Of a stretch of 64,000 nucleotides of DNA, positions 43,441-63,565 are shown in pieces. The number at the start of each line of letters is the position of its first letter. Position 1 is the first letter of the stretch. The notes below the pieces were generated by a model. It was not told the origin of the DNA, made no database searches, and worked only from the letters and a program-made list of their open reading frames with translations. Source of the stretch: Haliclona indistincta (Eukaryota; Porifera; Demospongiae; Haplosclerida; Chalinidae); assembly GCA_964017065.1 (NCBI GenBank), contig OZ024787.1, forward strand, positions 14,808,453 through 14,872,452, written 5' to 3'. The translations under genes were made by a program, and so were the position numbers.

Positions 43441-43692
43441 CTATCACACAATACTGGTGATCCCCTGCCAGTACCGCACCACACACACCAACCAGGACAG
43501 CAACCACTCTTACAGCCCAATTCATAGCTACATGCATGCTTTCGTTCAGAACAGCTTTTGCGCGAGGATATGCCGCGCCGCAGCTGAGGATGATCGGATT
43601 ATATAGACACGCCTTTTAACCACGCCCCGGCCCCTAGATAGAGTAAAAAATTTCACTTTCTTCACGAACATTGGATCGACTTGCAATTTTTA

Positions 43693-44844
43693 AGGGTGCA
43701 CGCAACTAATTAATATTCACGGCGCTGCGCGTTGCTATGGTCAGTGTTTCTGGAAAACTAAAGCAGCAGACAGAGCGATATTAGCAATAATAGCTAGTGC
43801 GTCTGGATAGCTAGTCGTATCATGAAATTTAACGGGCTAGCTTGCTCGCAAGAAAACGGAGAGAAGCGGTCCATGATCGACGTGTTTATGCATAAAACTC
43901 GGCGACAAAGACTTCTGTGAGCTCAAGATTCCAGAAATGCAAGTTTCAGCAAAGCTACGATCTAGTAACAGAACGCTTTTTGTAAATAAACGCCACACTT
44001 CTGAGAAAAAAGGGAACATCCATGCTGCTCGACCGGCAACGGTGCTTTATAGGCGCGCTAGCGAAAAAATCGTTTTGTTACTTGATTGTAGCTTTGCTGA
44101 AACTTGCATTTCTGGAATCTTGAGCTCACAGAAGTTTTTGTCGCCGAGTTTTATGCATAAACACGTCGATCATGGACCGCGTCTCTCCGTTTTCTTGCGA
44201 GCAAGCTAGCCCGATAAATTTCATGATACGAGTAGCTATTCAGACGCACTTGCTATAGTGCTAATTTCGCTCTGTCTGCTGCTTTAGTTTTCCAGAAACA
44301 CTGACCATAGCAACGCGCAGCGCCGTGAATATTAATTAGTTGCGTGCAACTGTTTACACAACAAACCACAGCCAATAGCAACTGTATACTCAGCTAGCAT
44401 TCCAATGGTGCTGCCCTTGCCAATACGCATTTTGGCATAAAACTTCGCCATCGCACGCTGGATCTGGACGTCTTTTAGTTCTAAATAAACGCCACACTGC
44501 CGAGAAAAACGGGGGAATCCATGCTGCTCGACGGGCAACGGTGCTTTCTGGGCATGCTAGCGAAAAAATCGCTCTGTTACTAGATTTTAGCTTTGTTGAA
44601 ACTTGCATTTCTGGAATCTTGAGCTCATTCAAGTCTTTACTGGTGAGTTTTATGAACAAACACGTCGATCATAGACCGCGTCTCTCCGTGTTCTTGCGAG
44701 CAAGCCAGCTCGTTAAATTTCATGATACGAGTAGCTATCCAGACGCACTAACTAATATCGCTCTGTCTGCTGCTTTAGTTTTCCAAAAACACTGACCATA
44801 GCAACGCGCAGCGCCGTGAATATTAATTAGTTGCGTGCACCCTG
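43693..44844. mobile_element. Foldback element with three ~290-bp arms
   Basis: Left end AGGGTGCACGCAACTAATTA is mirrored at the right end (44825-44844). Arm 1 (43693-43980) is the inverse of arm 2 (about 44064-44349), separated by an 80-bp spacer. A second spacer copy (44470-44555) and a third arm (44555-44844) repeat the spacer-arm unit in direct orientation. Short open frames in the arms mirror each other and are not genes. Confidence 0.85.
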
Positions 44845-45979
44845 GACGTTTGAGGAGAAAACATGAAAGCTAGTCAGCTCAGGAAACGTCGTTTTTATAT
44901 CAGTTGTACACCGACTTGTTACTTCAGAATACGGATTTCAACTTACAAATGTTGGCTCTTTCGTTCTATGAAAACTGGGATTGGTAGCGTGTTTCAGAAG
45001 AAATGTACGACTGTTGCAAGTTCGCCGAGCTCAGGATTGGTTGGGTCGAGTAGTAGCTTTAATTTTAGAGTGGCATACTCTCAGACGGTAAGGCAGACAA
45101 CACAAATAAGTTACTATTTCTGTATGTAGGCCTGGGTATTAGCTTCAATTTAGTAATATACTTGGCTGCGTAAAGATTTTGTGTTCTGTTTTTTTCTTTT
45201 TTGGATCACATTTGTATTAGCTTTGCTATTTTGTGGTTCCTTTGCTTTTGCAAAAAATATTATAGAAAAAAAACAAAAAAAAAAAAAAACGAAAGTGTCC
45301 CACAGTTTTCTATGGCTATTTGGCGGCGCCATCTTTGATCCTCCTATGTAAAGGTTGTATAAAGCTACTATGAATGGTAAAAATTAACATAGTTACTAGC
45401 CATGACTTCTAAACAGTGTTGGTAAGTCATTTACTGACAGAATTAGCAATGAAACTATTGAAAGTACCAGTGTCTGCAGTACAGATCGTACTATACATTA
45501 TTTAGTTTTTCAAAGAACACACTGCAAAGAACAAGACATTTATGGACTGTGATAGGACTAGACCTTTGGCCAGTCAGCTGCAACTGCATTCAGGACTCCG
45601 GGAACTGCTATTATCTCTTTAATAGCAATAATCAACAATGCATTATTAATTATTATACAATAACTAAGCAAGATATGACAGGACAAAACTAATTTTCACA
45701 AATAATGACTGACAGGTTGCTTATCTTACTGATGAATTATAGAAACTAACAATCAGACTGTCAAAACGGAAATGTCCCACGTTTTTAAAAGTTCAGTATT
45801 TTTACACTATAACTCAGGAACTACTGCATTGATTTTAATGAGACAAACTTTATATTATTATGTAGAAAAACATTACTTCTGGATATTTGTAATCGTTGAA
45901 GTGTAATTATATACGTGTGCTAAGATAAAGCTGTTGGAAGACAACCTGCGGGAAATTTTGTCTTGATGTGCGTTTATTA
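44845..45979. other. Gene-free stretch between foldback elements
   Basis: AT-rich, with a long A-run at 45268-45290 followed by GAAAGTGTCCCAC, a motif seen again near 45770 as GGAAATGTCCCAC. An 88-codon frame at 44863-45129 has no recognised features. Confidence 0.4.
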
Positions 45980-45988
45980 GAGTGAAAA

Positions 45989-46845
45989 GGGACGGTACAA
46001 AACCTGGACTCTGGACTCTGGACTGGACTGGACTCAAAAATGGACCGTGTTTAGGGGTGTGACTAATAATAAAGCCACGCCCAAAAGACTTTTATGCTCG
46101 CTCCAAGCGCTCCAAGATATCTGCACGCGTGTGTGTAAGACCATTTTGCTCAGGATCTTTGCGTATAAATGTACTGCACGTGTTAACACAAGCAAGCTTT
46201 TGTCAGCGCAGCAATCCAGCCATAGAATTTCTTGTGGAAATTAAGGCTGAGTAGCATGCCTATAATATTATGGGCTTGTGAATCTCGTTTCTTTGTGGCA
46301 GGTGATCAGAGCAGCGTGCATTCACGAGCGAGCGATATCAGCGAGCGAGCGATAACGATCGATGATTGCTGATACTAATGCATGACCCCTGATCGTGAGT
46401 TTGTCAACGTTATCACGTCAGTGGTCGTACACGAGTGCGATCATTATTTATATTGAGCGAGATTTGAGTACAGTACTGCTGCAGAAGAAACAATGCCTTT
46501 GAAGAACTCTGCAACAGCCATGATCGATCGCAAGTTCTTACCTTCCATAAAGAAGCGAGATTCACAAGCCCATGCTACATCATAAGCATGCAACTCAGCC
46601 TTTTCCACAGGACATTCTATGGCTGGATTGCTGCGCTGACAAAAGCTTGCTCGTGTTACCGCGTGCAGTACATTTATACGGACAGATCTTGAGCAAAATG
46701 GTCTTACACACACGCGTGCAGATATCTTGGAGCAAAAAAGTCTTTTGGGCGTGGCTTTATTATTAGTCACACCCCTTAACACGGTCCATTTTCGAGTCCA
46801 GTCCAGTCCAGTCCAGAGTCCAGAGTCCAGGTTTTGTACCGTCCC
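45989..46845. mobile_element. Foldback element with ~310-bp arms and 9-bp target duplication
   Basis: GGGACGGTACAAAACCTGGA at the left is mirrored at the right end. Arms cover about 45989-46305 and 46545-46845, sharing GGGTGTGACTAATAATAAAG and CAAGCTTTTGTCAGCGCAGC in inverse orientation. GAGTGAAAA flanks both sides (45980-45988, 46846-46854). Long arms plus a 9-bp duplication fit Mutator-like (MULE) non-autonomous elements. Confidence 0.85.
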
Positions 46846-46946
46846 GAGTGAAAATTATAACTACGTATTTCGGGACACCTGCGGTTTGACTGTTAACGAT
46901 CGATTTTAGCGCCTATTTTTCACCTAGCTCTTCATCAAGTAGAAAA

Positions 46947-47308
46947 TGGGTGTCTCCAATCGCTGGACTGGACCACTGGTCACTGGACTCAGTGGCGGAT
47001 CTAGGATTTTACAAAGGAGGGTGCAAAAACGAATGCGCTTAGAGCCACGCCCACTTCCGGCCATAATATTGACATGTTCTATTTATTCGTCATTAAAGAA
47101 ATCACAATAATAAATAAAATTATTCAAGCAAAGTTGCTGTATCGTATACTGTACTGAGCGGTAGCTGTATATGAGTTCTCAGGTCAGTCCTCCACGAGCA
47201 CGTTATGAATATTGATAAGGTTTTGGGACAAAGGGGGGTGCGCTCGCACCCTTTGCACCCCCCCTAGATCCGCCACTGGGACTCCAGTCCAGCGATTGGA
47301 GACACCCA
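46947..47308. mobile_element. Nested small elements
   Basis: Outer ends GGGTGTCTCCAATCGCTGGA (46948) and its mirror (47288-47307) enclose an inner 289-bp element (46990-47278) with ends CAGTGGCGGATCTAG, a hAT-MITE-like terminus. GGACT flanks the inner element on both sides. Confidence 0.75.
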
Positions 47309-47417
47309 GTACATGCAGTAGAAAATAAGGGTAGCGGGGCGATCGAATCATCGAAGTCACGTTCCCATTGTACGCACGTGGAGTCTGAAATTAGCCCCGG
47401 GTGACTGTACTGTAAAC

Positions 47418-49625
47418 ATGAATCCTTTTGGAGCAGAGTACAACTTTGTGAACGAGCCATCCAATGATCAGCTGTGTCCAGTCTGCATGGAGCCGATGAT
47501 GCAGCCGTTCCTTACCGACTGCGGCCATTACCTGTGTTACACGTGTCGAGGTCGCTTACTGGCTAGCGGTAAGGATGAGTGCCCTGAGTGCCGCGAACCA
47601 AATGGCGCCAAGGACGCGCGAATGAACAAGCACCTCCAGCGCCAAGTGAAGAGTCTCATGGTACGCTGCCAGCATTACCAGGCAGGCTGTCAGTGGGTGG
47701 GAGAGCTAATGTACCTGAAAGAACATCTCGATCCATTGCTGAAGAGGTGTGGCTTTATCTTCCTTGCTTGTCCCCTTGGCTGTGGTAAGCGTGTTCGTAG
47801 CTCTGTAATGGAGGAGCACATTAGAAGCCTGTGTAACAAGCGACTATGTGCATGTGAGTATTGTGGCTACTACAGTAGCCATGGTATAGTCACCGAACAG
47901 CATTACCCAGTTTGTGAATTATTCCCCGTGGAATGTCCGAACAAATGCTTCGCTGTTGAGAACATGAAACGAATGCAATTGAAGATGCATCTTGAGGAGC
48001 AGTGTCCCCTCCAAGTGATCCAGTGTCCCTTCTCCAGTGCAGGGTGCACTGTCCAGCTGCCCAGGAGAGCTATGGAGGAACACGAGGATAAGGCAATGCG
48101 TCAACATGTTCACATGATGATGAGTCTTCACTCTAAACCAGTTGCCTCCAGTCCTTCTCAGTTGTATCTATTCAGCTTGACTCCATTGGAGTTCACCATT
48201 GGTGACTTCTTAAAGATGAAGCAATTCAATGCTGAATGGGTGAGCCCTCCTTTCTACACCCACCCACATGGCTATAAGCTTTGTCTAGTGGTATATCCTA
48301 ATGGAATAGAGATCGGTAAAGGCTCACATGTGTCAGTTTTTGTTGGTCTCTTGAAAGGAGCACATGATGACCAGCTGGCATGGCCTATGGAACTAGATGT
48401 CACTATTAAGCTGCTCAACTGTAGAGAAGACAAGAATCATCATGAACTAACACTGACTATGAACAGTGACTGTTACCTAGTGAGCAAGAATGGTATCAAG
48501 CTGTCACCAAATGGGTTACAATTCATCCATCACTCATTCCTACCCTATAGAAACTCCACTATCACAGAGTATCTCCAGAACAACTCACTGCGATTGAGGT
48601 TAAATACACCAACCATTCACCCGCGGACTACTTTAGTCCCTCTGAAAGATCTAATTGGCAATGTAGTTTATGAATTCACAATGACTGAATTCTCAAAGCA
48701 CAAACAGTCAAACGATGCTTTCCACAGTCCATCGTTCTATACTCATTATCAGGGATACAAAATGTGCCTCAGAGTATATGCCAATGGCGACAGAGATGCA
48801 AAAGATACACACGTTTCAGTGTTTGTCTTCATCATGGCAGGTGATCATGATGAGCAGCTACAATGGCCGTTTATTGGTGATATAGTAATCGAGTTAGTGA
48901 ATTGGCGAGAAGACAAGAGGCATCATACCGTGACATTATCGATTAGTGTCATTAGCCACTTCTATAAAGTTACTGAGGGAAGTATTGGATATTCTTTTGG
49001 CTTTGATGAATTTATTACCCACTCATCATTACCCTACAACCGCTCTACCAATACAGAGTATCTTCGCAATGACTCTCTGCGCCTACGAGTCAAGGAAGTA
49101 GCTGTCTACTCTACTCCTCTCCTGCTCAAAACCCCATCTTGGCAGAATCCTCATGGTGTCTCTCAGTCAGTGTATGAATGCACTTTGACTGAATTTTCGA
49201 AACGCAGATTGTTAAACAGCACCTTTGACAGTACTCCTTTTTACACTCACCGACATGGCTACAGACTGTGTCTTAGTGTGTATGCCAATGGTTGTGGGAA
49301 TGGTGAAAATACACACGTCTCAGTGTATGTCACCATTCTGGCAGGCGATCATGATGACAAGCTGCAATGGCCATTAGTTGGTAATATCGATATTGAGCTG
49401 TTGAACTGGCGTGCAGACAAGAGACATTACAAGATGACCATCTCGATTTTTGCAGACTCTGGATTCACTCGAGTATTATCAGGCGTTGTTGGCCAGTCAC
49501 GGGGATATTCTCGGTTCATCGCACACCCCTCTCTACGCTACTGGCTTTATGCCAATACAGAGTACTTGCAGAACGATTGTCTACGATTCAGAGTTAATAC
49601 GGGAAAATTACTAACAGTGATGTGA
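47418..49625 (+). CDS. Intronless TRAF-like RING protein with three MATH domains
   Basis: One open frame of 735 residues. RING at 20-58 with all ligands (C20, C23, C35, H37, C40, C43, C55, C58). TRAF-type zinc fingers span about 83-235 (CQHYQAGCQW, CPLGCGKRV, CPNKC, CPFSSAGC). Three MATH/TRAF domains follow: about 258-395 (PPFYTHPHGYKLCLVVYPNG), 416-555 (YKMCLRVYANGDRDAKDTHV) and 585-725 (YRLCLSVYANGCGNGENTHV). Vertebrate TRAFs have one MATH domain after a coiled coil; no coiled coil is obvious here. Likely an E3 ubiquitin ligase adaptor in TNF/TLR-type signalling. Lack of introns in a genome full of introns suggests retroposition. Its first 33 codons recur as the fragment at 33225. Confidence 0.92.
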   Translation: MNPFGAEYNFVNEPSNDQLCPVCMEPMMQPFLTDCGHYLCYTCRGRLLASGKDECPECREPNGAKDARMNKHLQRQVKSLMVRCQHYQAGCQWVGELMYLKEHLDPLLKRCGFIFLACPLGCGKRVRSSVMEEHIRSLCNKRLCACEYCGYYSSHGIVTEQHYPVCELFPVECPNKCFAVENMKRMQLKMHLEEQCPLQVIQCPFSSAGCTVQLPRRAMEEHEDKAMRQHVHMMMSLHSKPVASSPSQLYLFSLTPLEFTIGDFLKMKQFNAEWVSPPFYTHPHGYKLCLVVYPNGIEIGKGSHVSVFVGLLKGAHDDQLAWPMELDVTIKLLNCREDKNHHELTLTMNSDCYLVSKNGIKLSPNGLQFIHHSFLPYRNSTITEYLQNNSLRLRLNTPTIHPRTTLVPLKDLIGNVVYEFTMTEFSKHKQSNDAFHSPSFYTHYQGYKMCLRVYANGDRDAKDTHVSVFVFIMAGDHDEQLQWPFIGDIVIELVNWREDKRHHTVTLSISVISHFYKVTEGSIGYSFGFDEFITHSSLPYNRSTNTEYLRNDSLRLRVKEVAVYSTPLLLKTPSWQNPHGVSQSVYECTLTEFSKRRLLNSTFDSTPFYTHRHGYRLCLSVYANGCGNGENTHVSVYVTILAGDHDDKLQWPLVGNIDIELLNWRADKRHYKMTISIFADSGFTRVLSGVVGQSRGYSRFIAHPSLRYWLYANTEYLQNDCLRFRVNTGKLLTVM

Positions 49626-50054
49626 CATTATCACATAGAGAGTACTAGTGTAACTACAACAGTATTATTTACAATAATACATACATTGTTGCTATAATAC
49701 CAGCTCTTGCTCTATGACTAGCAACTCCCACTTAGTGGCTAATTGGTGACCGCAATGCCCTATTGAGGGTCACGCCACCCACGTAGATGCCATTTTCTGG
49801 AGCAAGATGGTGCATTTGTGTTCGTGTGCAGTCGGCTGTACTGTTTGGGACGGTCTGGAAAGCGATTCTTTTCTTTTTCAACTGACAAGATCTTTACTGT
49901 GGTACAAAAGTTCTAATTTTAGCTGGAATCTTGGGTTTTCTACCACTGACAACGTGTTTTATTATTTCATTGTATTACGGTACGGTTACACCAATTAGCC
50001 ACTAAGGGGTCTATAACGTGCTTAGCAATGTGCAGTAACTATGCCATCAAAATT
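49626..50054. other. Intergenic region with a MITE
   Basis: Between the TRAF stop and the SERHL 3' end; apart from the element at 49731-50006 nothing is recognised. Confidence 0.5.
49731..50006. mobile_element. 276-bp MITE
   Basis: Perfect 18-bp ends CTTAGTGGCTAATTGGTG and CACCAATTAGCCACTAAG. No clear target duplication, no coding content. Confidence 0.75.
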
Positions 50055-51790
50055 TTATTCAGTGCTGGTGTTTTTGTGTGAGGTGAGAAATGTGCTAATG
50101 GGTGTGGCTAACACCTCAGGGTTATACAAGTGCACATGATGTCCTCCAGGAACCGTCAGTGTTGTTAGCTGTGAGATAGTGAAGTAATGGAGCAGTTAGA
50201 TACGTGTGGGTAGCATACCTTAGTCTTGTCAACACAGTCTGTGCGTCCCTTGGACACTGCTTGAGTTAGAAATGTGTTTTCAGTGCTAAAGTAGCAGCAA
50301 TGAGTGAGTGAATGGATCTAGCTACTAGCTTACAATATAACCATGGTAGGACAGGATATCTGATGGAGAAATGCCTCATTTACCTGGTCTGGGATACGCA
50401 AGAGAGACGGCTGGTGGGAGGAGTCACAATAACATAAATCATACAATAATCAAGACGGCTGGTGGGAGGAGTCACAATAACATAAATCATACAATAATCA
50501 AGACGGCTAGTGGGAGGAGTCACAGTATCATGCAATAATCAATACTAACATTGTTGAGTCTATAATCTCTAGTGAAGCAGTAACCAGCTCCCTCCACCTG
50601 GCGGGTACCACGATATGCTAGCACTTCAGCTGAGGCTCGGTCCAGCTGTGGATCAAACTTATGGCCGCCATGTACTCTACAGCAAGAGTATACAGTGAGT
50701 GGGAGTGGTTAGCCACACCCACCTGTCTACTATAGCATCCCAAGTGGGATATATTTTATCTTGTTGTGGTTGTAGTCCCAGACTAGCCAGCCCACGACCC
50801 ATCACACGAGGGAGGTCACCCTGTGATGGAGAGACTGCAGTGATGTCATCATTATTACACTAGCTAACCACTGGTCTAGTGGAGGGTCCTAGACCCTCAA
50901 TGAGTGCCATAGCACGTACATGATCAGGAAGAGCTGCTGCAAACTGCAATACATATCATGTACAGTCAATGGAGACTAGTGCTAGTACTTACCCAACTAG
51001 ACACAGCTGCTCCTGTAGTAATAATGATAATGGAGTGAGTAACAACAGCTAGTAGTGCATACCCATTGAGTGAGCTAATATCATACAGTTCTTCCATGAC
51101 AGACCTGCAGGACATACACAGAGTTACTCCATGGCAGGCGGCTCACTGTATAGGCTACTTCATGGCGGGTGGCTCACTGGCTACTCCATGGCGGGCGGCT
51201 CACTGGCTAACTTACCATCAACAACATACTTTAAGTCAGCTATGTAATCAATGAAATGATAAGCCACACCCACTGGTCTATGTGATGACTGTCCGTGACC
51301 TGGTAGATCAATAGCTACTACATACAGGTCTACATGTGGAAGTCACATGATACGATATCAGATCATGTGACAGCATACCAGAGGATAGTAGCGGAATGAG
51401 GTTATCAAATGATCCAGCATTGTCTAGCCAGCCTGTGTGTGTGGTCACATGACACATCATGTGACCTGTGTAGTGACTAACCATGAACGGCTAGTACAGG
51501 TAGTCCTGATGGGTCACCCCATGCCTTGCCGGCTATATGACCCCATGGCACTGGTATACTAACTACACAATGTATCTATAATGACAGTATTATAGTCTAA
51601 CTACTAACCTGGTACTGCGGCACATACTGAGGTAGCCGCTGAATGCTGCCTGATGTAATACCAGTACTTAGCTAACGATGACTACACTCACCTTGCTCAT
51701 GGCTGATGCTCTCAATCCAGCCTCCCTCTTACTGCAGCCTAGTCCTCGGATCAGCTGGAGCTGAGTGGAGGTGCTGATTAGTCGCAACAT
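50055..51790 (-). CDS. SERHL2: SERHL-type alpha/beta hydrolase
   Basis: About twelve short exons from ATG 51790 (exon 1: 51790-51692) to TAA at 50055. Order of motifs: PWGHIAGKAWGDPSGLPVLA, VHGWLDNAGSFDNLIPLL, YVVAIDLPGHGQSSHRPVGV, LAHSMGAAVSSW (nucleophile elbow, usually G-H-S-x-G; here A-H-S-M-G), FAAALPDHVRAMALIEGLGP, and VPGGHHVHLYNPEVLA with the catalytic His. This is the serine hydrolase-like family (peroxisomal or cytosolic). The leader (MLRLISTSTQLQLIRGL) could target mitochondria. Substrate unknown. The first base of its ATG is 40 bp from the MRPS14 ATG on the other strand. Confidence 0.88.
50403..50532. repeat. 48-bp direct repeat, 3 copies, over a SERHL 3' splice site
   Basis: The unit AGACGGCTGGTGGGAGGAGT plus CACAATAACATAAATCATAC repeats. 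On the gene strand it contains the acceptor CCACCAG and the exon's first bases CCGTCT, so the repeat copies an exon start. Confidence 0.88.
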
Positions 51791-51830
51791 GCACGTCACG
51801 ATTATGGGCGTATTAACCACGCCCACCAAC

Positions 51831-52181
51831 ATGGCACTGGCACCGGTTTCCAGCTATCTCATTGCTCGTGGACTGAGGACCGCGTGTGCGCTAGAGGCCC
51901 GTACTCACATGAAGCGAGACAAGATCAGAAGAGCTTGTGTAAGAGAGCACGCTGACATCCATCTGGCGGTGAAGGCGCTACAGAAGTACCAACGTATCCC
52001 TAACTTGAACCAGCACCTAGCTGATCTACCACGTGACAGTCACGTGAGTAGGGTGCGGAACAGGTGTGTGTTGACTGGTCGAGGTAACGGAGTCTACTCA
52101 ATGTACCGATTATCAAGGATGAAGTTCCGTCAGTACGCAGACAAGGGGCTGATAGCCGGGATGAAGCGATCGTCATGGTAA
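51831..52181 (+). CDS. MRPS14: Mitochondrial ribosomal protein uS14m (MRPS14)
   Basis: A single-exon frame. The conserved uS14 end is clear: PRDSHVSRVRNRCVLTGRGN, VYSMYRLSRMKFRQYADKGL then AGMKRSSW. From ATG 51831 the product is 116 residues with a mitochondrial-leader-like start (MALAPVSSYLIARGL), close to human MRPS14 (128). In-frame ATGs at 51765, 51789 and 51804 would lengthen it, but 51765 lies inside the SERHL coding region on the other strand. Part of the small mitoribosomal subunit head. Confidence 0.93.
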   Translation: MALAPVSSYLIARGLRTACALEARTHMKRDKIRRACVREHADIHLAVKALQKYQRIPNLNQHLADLPRDSHVSRVRNRCVLTGRGNGVYSMYRLSRMKFRQYADKGLIAGMKRSSW

Positions 52182-52406
52182 CGTGCCACCACCCACCACC
52201 ATCATTGAACCATTTGTAGCACACACATTGACAAAGAAAATATTAATAATAATAATAATTGGTAAGAAAATGTGATTGAAAAGTCATTTCACAGATGATG
52301 TTAGAAGAAGAGTGTCTACAATCAAACACAAACCAACAAGAACAGCAAGCGAGTGGGCTAACGAGAAGAGTGTTGTGTACATAACTAGCACACGATGACA
52401 ACGACA

Positions 52407-53576
<1,170 letters not shown>

Positions 53577-53732
53577 TACCGTACAGTGCTCAGTCTAAGG
53601 GAAGGCTGACACGGCTAGTACCCCACACACTGCCCGGGCTCACCTGTTGGCTAGCGGCTACTGATCCCGGCGTCTCTCTGGCTAGCGAGCCCAGCGATTA
53701 GTCCAACTAGGGCAGAAAATGTCTCTGTGTGG

Positions 53733-53782
53733 TCACGTGACGTATGCGACACGTCACGTGACGCTATTGGATCACGTGGTCT
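53733..53782. promoter_or_regulatory. CACGTG cluster in the GRB2/SUN divergent promoter
   Basis: Three CACGTG E-boxes (GTCACGTGACG twice, ATCACGTGG) and an ATTGG (reverse CCAAT) within 50 bp, between two genes starting at 53576 (-) and 53918 (+). bHLH-ZIP factors of the USF/MITF type bind GTCACGTGAC. Confidence 0.6.
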
Positions 53783-53917
53783 GTGGCGTCCTCGCGCGCA
53801 TGGTGCCGGTGTAGCCAGTTACTACCGCTCGGTTACTACAGCAGCCAGGCAGAGCATTCTTGGAGCAGAATAGGACTTCACTGGTGGTCTCGTCAGCCTC
53901 ATTCATCCAGTACAATC

Positions 53918-61623
<7,706 letters not shown>

Positions 61624-61816
61624 CCCTTTTTTCACGATCACGTGATGTGTGTTTGGCATCACTCTAATCATTCATTCAGTTCTTTGTACGTTACTTACTC
61701 AATTATTCATTGCTCATTGCTTGTCACTGCACTTCTAAAACAAAATTAATTTTTGTGGTAAGACTTAAAACCAAAATTAATTTTTTGTGGTCGATTGATT
61801 CACGTGGTGTATCAAG

Positions 61817-63502
61817 ATGGCGGACTCTGGTAAGATAGTGAAGATGGAGGTAGACCACAGCCAAGCTGTGGACCAGTTGCTGCCTGAGTGTCAGGAGCTA
61901 GTCAAGGTATGGCAAGGTGTAGCTGACTAGGACGATAGCTGACTGGATATCACAGGATGGACGAGTAAAGGATGCTCTGGAGAAGCTACTAGCCCTGGAG
62001 AAGCTGAGCCGACTAGTGAGCTAGCTAATGGCTGGTGTGCTTACTGAATAGTCTCATTACTGCAGGCAGCTGATGCTGGGTCTACTGGCCGCCTCCTGAA
62101 GGCTGTAGTACAGCTGTGCTTTGAACTAAGAGACTGGGATGGTCTGATGGAGCACATTGTGCTGCTGTCAAAGAGAAGGAGTCAACTGAAGACAGTGAGA
62201 GAGCACTTACTGAGTGCATGCTCACTGGGTCCCTCTCTCCTTCCCTTAGGCAGTAGCATCAATGGTTGAGGAGTGTTGTAAGTACGTGGACCAGACTCCT
62301 AATCTAGAGACCAAGCTAAAGCTGATCGACACGCTTCGTACTGTCACAGAAGGCAAGGTATACTAATACTCACACAGTAACACACATTAATACTACTCAT
62401 GTGTGTAACAGATATATGTAGAGGTGCCAAGAGCCCGCCTGACCCTTGAGCTAGCTAGGATCAAAGAGGCTGATGGTGATATTGGAGGAGCTGCTGAGAT
62501 ACTCCAGGAGCTGCAGGTGCCATTACACCACCCTCCCTCCATGATGATGATGATGACACTGCTCTATAGGTCGAGACATACGGATCAATGGAGCGAGAGG
62601 AGAAGGTCCAATTCATTGTGGAGCAGATGCGCTTGTGTGTGGCGAACAGGGACTACATCAGAGCACAGATAGTCAGCAAGAAGCTCAGTACCAAGTTCTT
62701 CTTCAATAAGTCAGATATTGTGCAGGTCAGTAGCCAGTAGTACTATAAGTGGTACTGTATTATCATGCTGTCATTAGGATCTTAAGTTACGATATTATCG
62801 GCTGATGGTTGAACTGGGTCAGCATGATGGGAGCTATCTTGCAATCTGTCAGCATTATCGAGCTATCTATGATACCCCGAGAGTACAGGATGATGACACT
62901 GCCTGGAAGGATGTGAGTATGCCACCATTAGATGACACCATGATGTGACTACATTGCTGTAGGCACTCAAGAACTCAGTACTGTACGTGTTGTTGGCTCC
63001 TTATGATAATGAACAGAGTGACCTCCTTCATCGTGTGTACGAGGACAAGAATCTTGAACAATTACCAGCATACAAGTAAGAGCACCCTCATACTGACCAC
63101 ACCCCCTCACATACCTACTGCAGGGAGCTGTTGGAATGCTTCCGCCGTCATGAGATACTAAACTGGTCTTCACTGAGTGGTACATACAGTGGAGTGCTGC
63201 GCGAGGGAGCTACTGACTGTCCGGCCACTAGAGTGTTCACAGGATCAGATGGAGACAAAAGATGGGAGGACTTCAGAAAGCAAGTTATTGAACATGTGCG
63301 TATGAGAGTCTGTGTGTGCTGTATGGATATGAGTGATGTGTTCTATAGAATCTGAGGGTAGTGGCAATGTACTACACACGCATCACAGTTCAGAGGCTAT
63401 CAAGCCTGCTTTTCCTCTCTGACAAGGTACCCCTCACTCACTCACTCACTCACTCACTCACTCACTCACTCACTCACTCACTCACTCATTCACTCACAGT
63501 AT

Positions 63503-63565
<63 letters not shown>

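Larger units (their letters stand above)
38262..43540 (-). pseudogene. Broken duplicate of the 5' half of FOXRED2
   Basis: The segment 38262-40785 plus 43441-43600 repeats 29690-32500 with few base changes and the same exons 1 to 11 in the same orientation. It stops inside exon 11 (match begins at GTACACCTTACCATCAGCTC), so the C-terminal half is missing. Exon 1 still has the ATG (near 43531) and signal peptide but is split after DHQYCVI by the 2.66-kb transposon 40786-43440. It cannot make a full protein. Confidence 0.93.

Noticed and set aside
43837..44795. Short frames (60-90 codons) in the foldback element
   Set aside because: The same peptide appears in mirrored arms on both strands, which the inverted repeat explains.
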